Of a stretch of DNA of 64,000 nt, positions 18,141 through 25,832 are shown piece by piece. Within the stretch, counting starts at the first letter, position 1. Every line of letters starts with the position of its first letter. Source of the DNA: Flavobacteriales bacterium. GTDB taxonomy: Bacteria > Bacteroidota > Bacteroidia > Flavobacteriales_F > PHOS-HE28. The translations under genes were made by a program, and so were the position numbers. The notes under the pieces are model-generated. The model was not told where the DNA came from. It saw nothing but the letters and a program-made list of their open reading frames with translations, and made no database searches. The stretch lies in NCBI GenBank assembly GCA_016788635.1, contig JAEUSU010000008.1:62001-126000 (forward strand), read 5' to 3'.

Positions 18141-18660
18141 TGTTCAGGTAGCGTTGGTTGATCACGAGGGCGTGGTGCTGCGCGTGCCCGGCAATGACCC
18201 AGCCGATGGCACGCACGCCGATGCGCTGACCGTTGGCGATGCCGTGCTGGCCGAGCATGGCCTCATCGAAACTGCGGAAGAGCTCCACCGTGCCGGCGCG
18301 TACGGTGTCATGTTCACGCAACAAGTGGTGAAAGGGACGATGTGCGGTCCGTGAAGCCGGCACGTATGTGTTCTCATCAAATCCGGGCAGCTCCGCGCGG
18401 TCCTCGCGGGCGAAACGCAATGCACGGTAGCAGAAGATGCGTTCGCTATCGATCACATGTTGCAGCACCTCGGCCACCGTCCACTTGCGCGGTGCATAGG
18501 CATGCCGTTCCTGACCGGTCTCCATGCGGCCCACCACCTCCCACACGCGGTCCGAGGCCAGGCGCAGCGCTTCCAGCAGGTGATGGCCTTCCGCCATCTC
18601 CAGGTAGCCGCGGTAGAAGAGGGGGACATCCTCAAGGTCTGGTCGGTGTATCGGCGTCAT
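18133..18660 (-). CDS. DinB family protein
   Basis: 175 residues of the DinB/YfiT four-helix bundle. The metal-type histidines appear at WTVAEVLQHVIDSERIF (helix 2) and at AGHAQHHALVINQRY near the C-terminus. Known: the family includes metal-dependent thiol transferases and many members of unknown role. ATG 18660 overlaps the stop of the upstream secreted phosphatase gene by 4 bp; the C-terminus overlaps the Mpo1-like gene. Confidence 0.88.
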   Translation of the reverse strand: MTPIHRPDLEDVPLFYRGYLEMAEGHHLLEALRLASDRVWEVVGRMETGQERHAYAPRKWTVAEVLQHVIDSERIFCYRALRFAREDRAELPGFDENTYVPASRTAHRPFHHLLREHDTVRAGTVELFRSFDEAMLGQHGIANGQRIGVRAIGWVIAGHAQHHALVINQRYLNNG

Positions 18661-19916
18661 GGTCCGGAGATGAAAAGGCGCTGCGTGAAGGTACCATCCG
18701 TTCCGGCGAAGCTGGCGATGCATACGCCCGCAGTGCGTTGCTGTGGCAGGGCCACGTGCACCAGACCCGCAGGCCAGTTGCGTGTTTCCTCCACCACCGT
18801 GCGGCCCAGCAGGTCCAGCAGTCGGAAGGTGCCTTGTTGTGCACGTTCGTTCTCCCATTCCACTCCAAGGCCTTCGCGCCACCGTATGCGAGCAGGGTAG
18901 GCTGTGGAGCCGATGATGCTGGAAACGATGCCCTGATAATCCAATGTGAACACCACAGGCAGGTGATCGCTCATGTAGTACAACGACTGGAGAATGGCAT
19001 AGGGGGTTTGAATGGCCGAACAACTGGTGATGTTCGCATTGAAACAGGTGCCGGAATTGCCCAGCGCACGGTACGTGCCGTTCACATGGTGCAGGCGCGA
19101 GGTGGGGTTCATCAGCCCGTCGGATACCAGCGCGATGTCGAAGCGGTCATCCAGTCCCCCGCCCGCACCATCGCTGTAGATCACGTTCACGCGGGTGCTT
19201 TGCGTATGCAAGGCGGCATACGCACTGCTGCCACCCCAGCCGCCGAAGGCGTTCGCCGGGTCGCGGAGCTGGATGGCATTGCTGCTGCTCAGCAGGGTCT
19301 GAAAGGCGGGTTCGAAGGCGGTGTACAGGTTCATGTCGCCCGCCACCATCACCGCACGCTGGGGGGGCAGGGTGACAAGGTGTGCCACCAGTGTCTGCGC
19401 CATGGCGTTGCGCTCCGTGACATCCGTGGGTGTGGAGCCGGCTTTGAAGTGCACCGCATAAACCGTGAGGAAGGTGGTGTCCGGCACGGTGCCCAGGAGG
19501 TCGTCCTTCAGGTAGAAGGTGTACACGTTGATGTCGCGGATGAAGGTGGTGAGATAAGCCTGCTCCTTCAGTCCCAGCTTGTCGTGGTCGAAATAGACGA
19601 TCTGTTGCAGGGAGTAGCTGCCGCCGCCACCGCCGCTCACTTGCGGTTGCCACCCGGCCATGCTGAAGCGGTCCTCACCATCCACGTTCAATGCCTCATC
19701 GAGCACCGAAAGCGCCGCAGCCTGTGTGCGCAGCTCCTGGCAGATGAGCAGGTCCACCGGATGGAATTGCAGGATCTTGCGCAGGGTGTCCACCTTGCCC
19801 TGCGGGTTGGGCTCAGGGAAGTTCAGCAGGTTATAGCTCATGCAGCGCAGGGTGCTCTGCGGCTGCGCCAGCAGGGGCAGCAGCACAAGGCACCAGGGAA
19901 GTGCGTGTCGGCGCAT
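18657..19916 (-). CDS. Secreted endonuclease/exonuclease/phosphatase with T9SS sorting domain
   Basis: 419 residues: signal peptide ending AQPQ, then an endonuclease/exonuclease/phosphatase fold with MSYNLLNFP (about 26-34), ICQELRTQ (catalytic Glu, about 60), VYAVHFKAG, VAGDMNLYT (about 195) and SDHLPVVFTL (catalytic Asp-His, about 317). The last 80 residues contain FRLLDLLGRTVVEE and end RLFISGP, a type A T9SS sorting domain. Likely an extracellular nuclease or phosphodiesterase. It overlaps the DinB gene by 4 bp. Confidence 0.9.
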   Translation of the reverse strand: MRRHALPWCLVLLPLLAQPQSTLRCMSYNLLNFPEPNPQGKVDTLRKILQFHPVDLLICQELRTQAAALSVLDEALNVDGEDRFSMAGWQPQVSGGGGGSYSLQQIVYFDHDKLGLKEQAYLTTFIRDINVYTFYLKDDLLGTVPDTTFLTVYAVHFKAGSTPTDVTERNAMAQTLVAHLVTLPPQRAVMVAGDMNLYTAFEPAFQTLLSSSNAIQLRDPANAFGGWGGSSAYAALHTQSTRVNVIYSDGAGGGLDDRFDIALVSDGLMNPTSRLHHVNGTYRALGNSGTCFNANITSCSAIQTPYAILQSLYYMSDHLPVVFTLDYQGIVSSIIGSTAYPARIRWREGLGVEWENERAQQGTFRLLDLLGRTVVEETRNWPAGLVHVALPQQRTAGVCIASFAGTDGTFTQRLFISGP

Positions 19917-19925
19917 GCAACGAAG

Positions 19926-20855
19926 TTATTCCTCGTCCCAGGTGGCACCGGCCTGCCCCAGTCCCAGCACCTCCTTCAGCATCTTGCCCCAGCCCATCTT
20001 CGAGCGCCACCATGTGCCGGGCGCACACTCCGGATCGGGCAGGCTTACAACGCCCACGGCCCCATCCTTCGCCACCGCTTTCCGCAGCAAGGCGCGCGTG
20101 CGCCGGGCATGCACGCCCAGGGTGATCACATCCACGCTGTCGATGCCGCGTTGTCGCAGTTCCTCGGCGGCGCGTTGTGCATTGGTGCGTGTGCGCTGCC
20201 CCGGTCGTGCCTGGGTGGGCAGGGCGACAATGCGGTCCTGGGGGATCCCGGCCAGCACCAGTTCATCCGCCGCCTGTTCCGCCTCGGTGGCGCGCGCCGG
20301 CCTTTGCGAACCGTTGTTGGTGGTGTGGGTCCCAGTGGTCAGCAGTTCGTTCACATTCCGGCCGTCCACCTTGAAGGCGCGGATGAAGATGTTCGGCACA
20401 TCGGCGGGGAAGGCAGGGTTGGTGTTCCAGGAATGGATGCTGATCTGCTTGCTCGAGATCGAGCGGCAGGTATAGTACTGAACGTCCGGGGTCACCAAGC
20501 CGTGGGCGATGGTGTCCGTGCCATTCACCACCGAGAAGCCGGCGCCCAGGGTCCCGGCCACCTGGATCACGGGCACGCCCACCGGCACCGCTGCAAAGGC
20601 GAGGTCCATCACCTCGCGGGCGTTCATGTAGTATCGGAATGCGCGGTAGGTGCCGGTGGTGAGCACGAGCTGTGCGTCACGCTGCATCACTTCATGCGCG
20701 GCGGCTTTCAGGGCTTCTCCTTCCAGCCAGCCTTCCACCAGCACGGTGCGTGCGCCTATGGGCTTGTTCACCGCGAAAAAGGGATGTGCGAAAAGGAGCA
20801 GGATGACGTTCACGCCGCCCATCACCAGCATCCCGCGGATGATCCACTTCCTCAT
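19926..20855 (-). CDS. SanA/YdcF/ElyC-like (DUF218) membrane-anchored protein
   Basis: 309 residues with one N-terminal membrane anchor (about 5-27). The core shows LVEGWL, VLTTGTY, then LVLAGIPQDRIVALP, TRTNAQRAAEELRQRGID and VDVITLGVHARRTR, matching the DUF218 Rossmann-like fold (ElyC/SanA/YdcF). Known: these proteins act in envelope integrity, with biochemistry unsettled. An insertion of about 90 residues between the first strands (about 110-200) is longer than in E. coli SanA. Start overlaps the preceding TPR gene by 4 bp. Confidence 0.75.
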   Translation of the reverse strand: MRKWIIRGMLVMGGVNVILLLFAHPFFAVNKPIGARTVLVEGWLEGEALKAAAHEVMQRDAQLVLTTGTYRAFRYYMNAREVMDLAFAAVPVGVPVIQVAGTLGAGFSVVNGTDTIAHGLVTPDVQYYTCRSISSKQISIHSWNTNPAFPADVPNIFIRAFKVDGRNVNELLTTGTHTTNNGSQRPARATEAEQAADELVLAGIPQDRIVALPTQARPGQRTRTNAQRAAEELRQRGIDSVDVITLGVHARRTRALLRKAVAKDGAVGVVSLPDPECAPGTWWRSKMGWGKMLKEVLGLGQAGATWDEE

Positions 20856-21172
20856 GCGTCCTCCAGTTGGTCCAGCAAGGTGCGCAGTTCGCCAGCTGTC
20901 TTGTGGTCACCTGCGGCGCGCGCAGCGTCCAGACCCGCCTGTGCATGAGAACGTGCTTCAGCCAGCCGTTGCCGATCGGCGAGGAGCAGGGCCATCTGGT
21001 GCCGTGTGGGTACATGCCCGGGTGCATCCTGCAGCAGTGCGGACCAGATGCGTTCGGCGGGATCGTCGTCGTTCAGGGCGCGGTGCTCCAAACCCAGCGC
21101 GTAGCGCAGAAAGGGGTCTGCCGGGTCTTCGGCGAGCAGACGTTCCAATTCGGCGAGGCGGGTCCTGCTCAT
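20852..21172 (-). CDS. Small TPR-like protein
   Basis: 106 residues, all helical: LAELERLLAEDPADPFLRYALGLE, then AERIWSALLQDAPGHVPTRHQMALLL and a third pair, spacing about 34 residues, as in TPR units. ATG 21172 overlaps the ABC ATPase stop (ATGA), and the stop overlaps the DUF218-like gene, so three genes are translationally coupled. No signal peptide; cytosolic. Confidence 0.8.
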   Translation of the reverse strand: MSRTRLAELERLLAEDPADPFLRYALGLEHRALNDDDPAERIWSALLQDAPGHVPTRHQMALLLADRQRLAEARSHAQAGLDAARAAGDHKTAGELRTLLDQLEDA

Positions 21173-21882
21173 GCATCGAACGGGTGCGCCCGCCATTCTT
21201 CACGGAAACGTTCGGCGGTATCCTGCCGCACGATGCGGCCCCCGTCCATCTCGGCGATGCGGTCGCCCAGGTGGAAAGCGTCCTCGCGGTCGTGCGTAAC
21301 GATGATGGCGGACATGCGGTGCTCCCGGAGGATGCGGGCCAGCTCTTCACGCACCAAACGCCGTGTGCGCGGGTCCAGGTCGCTGAAGGGCTCATCCAGC
21401 AGCAGCAGGCGCGGACGACGGACCAGGGCACGGGCGAGGGCCACACGCTGTTGCTGCCCCCCGCTCAGTTGGTGCGGATAGCGGGCGCCCAGTTCATCCA
21501 AGCCCACGCTCTTCAATTCCTCCTGGACGCGTCGCTGACGTTCGCTCCGGTGCAGGTGGTGGAGACCGAAGGCCACGTTCTCCGTCACGGTCAGGTGGGG
21601 GAAGAGCGCAAGGCCTTGAAAGACCATGCCAATGGACCGCACCTCGGCTGGTATGAAGTGGCTGCCTTTGCTGAGCGTTTCACCACCAAGGGAAACGGAG
21701 CCACCTGCAGGTCGCTCCAACCCGGCGATCAGCCGCAGGAGCGTGCTTTTCCCACAGCCGCTGGGGCCCACCACCACCAGCACGTTCCCTTCATCCAGGT
21801 CCAACTCCACTTCGTGCAACACCGCCACCTTCCCGTAGGCGAAGGCCAGGTCGCGCAGCTGGAGCAGGGGCGGCGTGGGCAT
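21169..21882 (-). CDS. ABC transporter ATP-binding protein (PotA/FbpC-like)
   Basis: 237 residues with a complete nucleotide-binding domain: Walker A GPSGCGKST (about 40-48), Q-loop MVFQGLALFPH, signature LSGGQQQR, Walker B LLLLDEPFSDLD and switch histidine IIVTHDRED. The sequence is closest in style to ferric/spermidine importer ATPases, but the C-terminal regulatory domain of PotA/FbpC is absent. No permease or binding protein is adjacent; the partners are the TPR and DUF218-like proteins. ATG 21882 is used because conservation starts at LLQLRDLAFAYG. Confidence 0.88.
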   Translation of the reverse strand: MPTPPLLQLRDLAFAYGKVAVLHEVELDLDEGNVLVVVGPSGCGKSTLLRLIAGLERPAGGSVSLGGETLSKGSHFIPAEVRSIGMVFQGLALFPHLTVTENVAFGLHHLHRSERQRRVQEELKSVGLDELGARYPHQLSGGQQQRVALARALVRRPRLLLLDEPFSDLDPRTRRLVREELARILREHRMSAIIVTHDREDAFHLGDRIAEMDGGRIVRQDTAERFREEWRAHPFDA

Positions 21883-21887
21883 GGCCG

Positions 21888-21895
21888 CGAAGCTA
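21888..21895 (-). promoter_or_regulatory. Possible -7 box TAGCTTCG
   Basis: Minus-strand TAGCTTCG, one base from TAnnTTTG, 6 bp before the ABC ATPase ATG and at the head of the minus-strand gene run that follows. The very short distance would give a nearly leaderless transcript. Confidence 0.3.
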
Positions 21896-21982
21896 GGGTG
21901 AATGCCGGGTGTGCGCAGAGCGGGGGAATGAAGGCATTCTGCGGGCCATGCCATACGGATGATCCGAAGCGACGACCGGACC

Positions 21983-23740
21983 TCAGCGAAGCTTCTGCAC
22001 CTTCCAGCCGTAGCGATCGGCGCCGATCTTCATGGCGTGCTTGAAGGCGGCGGCGGTGCGCAGGAAGTCGAAGCGCTCCTGGGCCACCTTGTCGGCGTAT
22101 TGCGGCAGGGCGATCAGCTCGCTGAGGATGGGACGGCAGCGCGTGCTGGCCAGTTCGTAGAGCAATTTGGCATAGTCGGCGCTCATCACCATGTCGTGTC
22201 CATGCGCATCGGCCAGCTTCTCCGCGTGGTCGTCGTTCAGCACGGCCTGGGCCATCAGGGCGAAGAGCAGCAGGCGGGCCTTGGGCAGGAAGGCGTACTT
22301 GTGCTGGCCCTTCTCCACGATCTCCCGCGTGATGCGCGCCAGCCGCTCCTGCACCTTGTAGCACAGCACGATCCTGCGCGCGTCCACGTTCAGGCGGCCG
22401 GGGTGGAACATCAGCTCGTAGGTCTTGTCGTCCTCGAAGGCGGTGCGCATGCTGCGCATCTTGTCGATCTCGCCCTCGCTGGCCAGGAAGGTCATGGCCA
22501 GCTTCAGCAGGCCGATGGCCTTGCTCTCCACAATGCCCAGCTCTTCGAGTTCCTCGGGGGTGTGCCCCTCGAAGCTGCGCTCCTGCCGTTCGTAGAAGAT
22601 GCCCAGCTTGCGGAACTGGTCCTGCAGCTGCAGCTGGATCAGGTCGTTGGCGCGCAGGTTCCAGGGTTGGATCGGGGTCTGGCGGTTGTTGTTGATGGTC
22701 ACGCTCACCACGAAGGCGTCCCTCGCCTCGCTCACCACCTTGGCAAGCACGCGCACCTTCTTCAGGCGGTCCTTCATGCGGTTGATCTCCGCGTGGTCCT
22801 CATGCCGCTCCAGGAAGCGGCCGATGGTGGTGATGGTCTGTGCGCCGTTCAGTAGGCGGGGCTCCAGGATGGTCACCGTGCCATCACCGTTGCCCTCGAA
22901 CTTTTCGCAACTGAAGGTGACGCCGTTGTGGTCGAAGAGGAAGCGGGAACTGTCCTGCGTGCCATCGAGCAGCATCTGGCGGAAGGCCTTCTCCATGGCG
23001 CGGTTGGCGGGGCTGGTGTCCGGCATGCCGTAGCGGATGTTGCGCTCGAAGAAGCGGTCGCCCATGGCCTTGTGCATCTGGTGCAGGTCCCACAGGCGCA
23101 TGAAACCCACGTGCATGGCCTCCCCCTCGGGGCCGGTGGCGTCCAGCACGGTGCCCAGGTCCAGGCTGAACTGGCGGGTGCGGTGCTCGCGCGCCTCGCT
23201 GCTGCGGCCGCTGGTGCTGCGGTACACCACCACCATGGTCACGGGGCGGCCACCGAAGTAGGCGTTGATCAGGTGCTGCTTGTTCTCCAGGTCCTCGCGG
23301 AGCTTGTCCAGCACGGTGCTGCGCTCGGCCTCGGCGGGGTCGCCCAGGAAGACGAACTGGAACTGCACGCGGTCGATGCCGAAGCGCTCCGCCTGGATGC
23401 GGCGGCGCAGCATGCGCAGGAATTCGTCCGCGCCCGTGCCATCACCAAAAAGCTGCTCCAGCCCGCCGCCCAGCAGCTGGTCGTAGCCGGTGCGGAAGGT
23501 CTCGTGCTGGCGGCTGTGGCGGAACACGAAGAGCATCAGGCTCTTCTTCTTGGTGTCCAGGTGGTAGGCGTCAATGCCGTGGTCGTGGGGGCCGAAGCAC
23601 ACCTGCTGGCTGGCCTTGTCGCGCGGCACATGCAGCACGTCCTCCAGGTACAGCAGGTTGAAGTAGTCGCTTTGGAAACCGCCTAGGCTGCTGCGCAGCT
23701 CCTTGTGGGTGGCGGCGATCTTCGCCGGGGTGATGGACAT
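21983..23740 (-). CDS. AIPR family protein (abortive infection / phage resistance)
   Basis: 585 residues, cytosolic. The central AIPR signature is clear: FFERNIRYGMPDT (about 235-247), then RFLFDHNGVTFSCEKF (about 270-285) and LEPRLLNGAQTITTIG (about 300-315). The C-terminal half is helical. The N-terminal part contains HDHGIDAYHLD followed by LMLFVFRHS, the place where related proteins carry a PD-(D/E)xK-like GID...QxK site; here Gln and Lys are replaced by Val and Arg. Known: AIPR proteins occur in phage-resistance loci, alone or with restriction-modification genes. It stands alone next to the integron-like element; GC-rich like the chromosome. Confidence 0.85.
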   Translation of the reverse strand: MSITPAKIAATHKELRSSLGGFQSDYFNLLYLEDVLHVPRDKASQQVCFGPHDHGIDAYHLDTKKKSLMLFVFRHSRQHETFRTGYDQLLGGGLEQLFGDGTGADEFLRMLRRRIQAERFGIDRVQFQFVFLGDPAEAERSTVLDKLREDLENKQHLINAYFGGRPVTMVVVYRSTSGRSSEAREHRTRQFSLDLGTVLDATGPEGEAMHVGFMRLWDLHQMHKAMGDRFFERNIRYGMPDTSPANRAMEKAFRQMLLDGTQDSSRFLFDHNGVTFSCEKFEGNGDGTVTILEPRLLNGAQTITTIGRFLERHEDHAEINRMKDRLKKVRVLAKVVSEARDAFVVSVTINNNRQTPIQPWNLRANDLIQLQLQDQFRKLGIFYERQERSFEGHTPEELEELGIVESKAIGLLKLAMTFLASEGEIDKMRSMRTAFEDDKTYELMFHPGRLNVDARRIVLCYKVQERLARITREIVEKGQHKYAFLPKARLLLFALMAQAVLNDDHAEKLADAHGHDMVMSADYAKLLYELASTRCRPILSELIALPQYADKVAQERFDFLRTAAAFKHAMKIGADRYGWKVQKLR

Positions 23741-23910
23741 GGGCTATGGCCTTGATTTGCCGCAGTGAAGCTCGGAAGGCCCGGGCAGTTCCGCAAGCCA
23801 CCGGGCACAATGGGCCTTGGGCGGGCTTGGGTGCGGGCCAAATGGCCTACACGCGGTGGTCATTGGGGTGTTGGGCGCCGTGCGGGAAGGGGGAGGTGGG
23901 GGGAAATGGC

Positions 23911-24044
23911 GCTCAACGTTATGCAGATTTGCGATGGGCGGGCTTTTCACCTCTTATGTGCATTTGGAGAACTGAACTTGCTGTAACCACAAAACTATAT
24001 GCGGAGAACGAACCCCCGCCTATTGCAAATGTGCTGTTATAGGC
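23911..24044 (-). repeat. attC-like inverted-repeat structure (candidate recombination site)
   Basis: Read on the minus strand: GCCTATAAC (24044-24036), arm ATTTGCAATAGGCGGG (24030-24015), a 72-nt centre, arm CCCGCCCATCGCAAAT (23942-23927, pairing 14 of 16), then GTTGAGC (23917-23911). GTTGAGC fits the integron R' consensus GTTRRRY exactly; the other end is only an approximate RYYYAAC. The 134-bp length lies within the usual attC range of about 57-141 bp. It fills most of the 314-bp gene-free stretch 23741-24054, in which nothing else was recognised. Confidence 0.5.
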
Positions 24045-24054
24045 AGTTTTCTTT

Positions 24055-24411
24055 TTAATCATTGCACCTCACTTCAATTACTTTATTCGTCAATGTATCA
24101 AAATGGACATTTAAATCGAAGAGCCACACGCCACCTAGCCCAAACGGTCCGGTTTCTAAGCCTATATCAACTTGATAACTGAAGTTGCCTGTTGTGTCTC
24201 CTTGGTCACCCAATAAGTTTATCACTTCCTTTTTTGATTTGCCAATCAGAACGCTGTCTTCAATAATATTGTCTACCATTCTCCCTCGTGTCCTACTATC
24301 TCCATTAAGCCATTCTTCCTGGCTAAATTTTACTTTTTCATTTCCTTTTTCTTGCGTACAACCGAAAGCAGAAAAAAGTAATGGCAATATAAAAATCAAT
24401 TTTCTTCTCAT
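24055..24411 (-). CDS. AT-rich small lipoprotein, BamE/SmpA-like (cassette gene)
   Basis: 118 residues from ATG 24411 (an ATG 24 bp upstream is possible). The signal peptide ends in SAFGC, a lipobox. The mature part has SVLIGKSKKEVINLLGDQGD, a pattern found in BamE/SmpA-type small periplasmic domains, followed by beta strands ending FDTLTNKVIEVRCN. The composition is strikingly AT-rich against the GC-rich surroundings, which suggests transfer. GTTATAGGCA-type 14-bp ends flank it in inverted orientation (24036-24049 and 24450-24463; one mismatch). It is the only gene between the attC-like structure and the integrase. Function unknown. Confidence 0.75.
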   Translation of the reverse strand: MRRKLIFILPLLFSAFGCTQEKGNEKVKFSQEEWLNGDSRTRGRMVDNIIEDSVLIGKSKKEVINLLGDQGDTTGNFSYQVDIGLETGPFGLGGVWLFDLNVHFDTLTNKVIEVRCND

Positions 24412-24454
24412 TCGTGTATGCTTCTGCAATTTCAATTTTTTGACGGGCTAAATT

Positions 24455-24512
24455 GCCTATAACTGATCATTGCCGCATTGCGGCAATTTCCGGACTTGGT
24501 TGAAGGATGCCT
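24455..24512 (-). repeat. Second recombination-site-like segment beside the integrase
   Basis: Minus strand: GCATCCTTCAAC (24512-24501), then palindrome ATTGCCGC-aat-GCGGCAAT (24487-24469), then GTTATAGGC (24463-24455), the same box that ends the attC-like structure. About 58 bp. It sits between the cassette gene and the ancestral integrase stop, the place of attI or a first attC. Confidence 0.4.
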
Positions 24513-24560
24513 ATTGCGTAAAGCCGCCCGGAACGGATACTATTGCGCAATGCCCTACCG

Positions 24561-25759
24561 TCAGAGGTCCAGGTTGTCCAATGGGCTGCGGATCTTGCCA
24601 AGGGCTTTGGTGGTGACGTGGGTATACACCTCGACGGGCTCGGTGTGACAGTCTCGGTGGTCTTGCTGCTGGCATGGCCAAGCAAGGCCTGAATATAGCG
24701 CAGGTCGGTCCCATTCTCGATCAGGTGGGTCGCAAAACAGTGCCGCAGCGTGTGGACGGTCGCTGGTTTGGTGATGCCCGCCTTGGCCCGTGCTCGATGA
24801 AAGATGGCCTGCACGCTGCGTGGCGAATAGGGTCCACCATCTACACCCTCGAAAAGGTGGCGCTTGGGCTTGTACTGCGCCAGATAGTCCTGTAGCGTGG
24901 CGAAGGCTTTCTGGCTCAGGAGGGTCACCCGGTCCTTCCTGCCTTTTCCGCTGCGCACCAACACCTGGCCGCGCTCTGGTGAGATATCCGTGAGCTCCAG
25001 CCCGATGACCTCACTGAGCCTCAGTCCTGCGGAGTAGATCAGGAGCAGGATGCACCGGTGTTTCAGGTTCGGCACATTGCGCAGTATGGAAGCGACCTCA
25101 TCTTCGCTTAGCACGTGAGGCAGTTTGGTCTCCTTCCGCGGCCGTTCGATGGCTGAGACCCGTTTGGCATCACCCACCACGTTGACATAGTAGTAGCGGA
25201 TGGCGTTCACGGCCTGGTTCAAGGTGCTGTTGCTCACCTTGCGTTCCTTGGCCAGGTGATGCTGGAAGGCCTCAATGTCCTCGGTACGGATATCGTTCGG
25301 ATGCTTCTCCGGATGGAACTGGAACAGCTGCTTGGTGGTGTTGAGGTAAACGGGTATGCTCCGTTCTCCATAACGTGCGATCTCCAGCTTTCGGCGCATG
25401 GCATCCAGTGCGTGTTGCTGCACCGGGTTCAGTACTTGACGCTCGGCCAACGTCTTGGTCTTCGCTACCGTGCCCGTCGGTAGCCCATGCATGGTGCCAA
25501 CAGCGGCAGGGGCCTTGTTGCGCAAGCCGTTCATATCCACCCACGCCAACCCCTTGAATGCCGTGAAGATGGCCTTCAGGTTCCCGGGCGTGTTCGGAGT
25601 GTACCAGCAACGGTGGGTTTGGCTCCATTTGGCCCCCGCTTGCTTTGCTGCCGCGATCGAAAGGGGGTTGAACGGAAAGCGCAAGGCGATGCAACGCTGG
25701 CCACGATGCACCAATTGCTCAAGTAGAACGGGATCGACGGATTTCTTGTCCATGTGCAT
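24561..25759 (-). pseudogene. Tyrosine recombinase (integron-integrase-like), frameshifted before the catalytic Tyr
   Basis: About 375 intact codons: an N-terminal domain with ALRFPFNPLSIAAAKQAGAK and CWYTPNT, a SAM-like core-binding domain (about 135-215), and the catalytic domain with AGLRLSEVIGLELTDI (Arg), VRSGKGRKDRVTL (Lys), HTLRHCFATHL (His-x-x-Arg) and LLGHASSKTTE. Directly after KTTE a 23-bp stretch (24630-24652) shifts the frame. Beyond it, in another frame, the expected end VYTHVTTKALGK...SPLDNLDL is present, with Tyr at 24624-24626 and stop at 24561-24563. In the unshifted frame translation continues to 24467 without the tyrosine. Probably inactive unless the shift is a sequencing error. 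The start may be ATG 25759 or 25753. Confidence 0.8.
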
Positions 25760-25832
25760 TGCTCAAGATAAAGCGCATGCACATCGATGTTGGGAGCCTG
25801 GAACGAAGAAAAAGTAGGGTCATGATGGGCGG

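Noticed and set aside
18342-20948. 868-codon plus-strand open frame opposite the DinB, phosphatase and DUF218-like genes
   Set aside because: Covers three well-supported minus-strand genes joined by 4-bp overlaps; no recognisable protein.
24469-24487. Palindrome as a terminator of the integrase gene
   Set aside because: Stem ATTGCCGC with a 3-nt loop could terminate, but no T run follows on the minus strand; its place beside the GTTATAGGC box fits a recombination site better.
24055-25759. Insertion sequence or prophage
   Set aside because: No transposase, no DDE motif, no phage structural genes and no target duplication; only one recombinase and one small gene.
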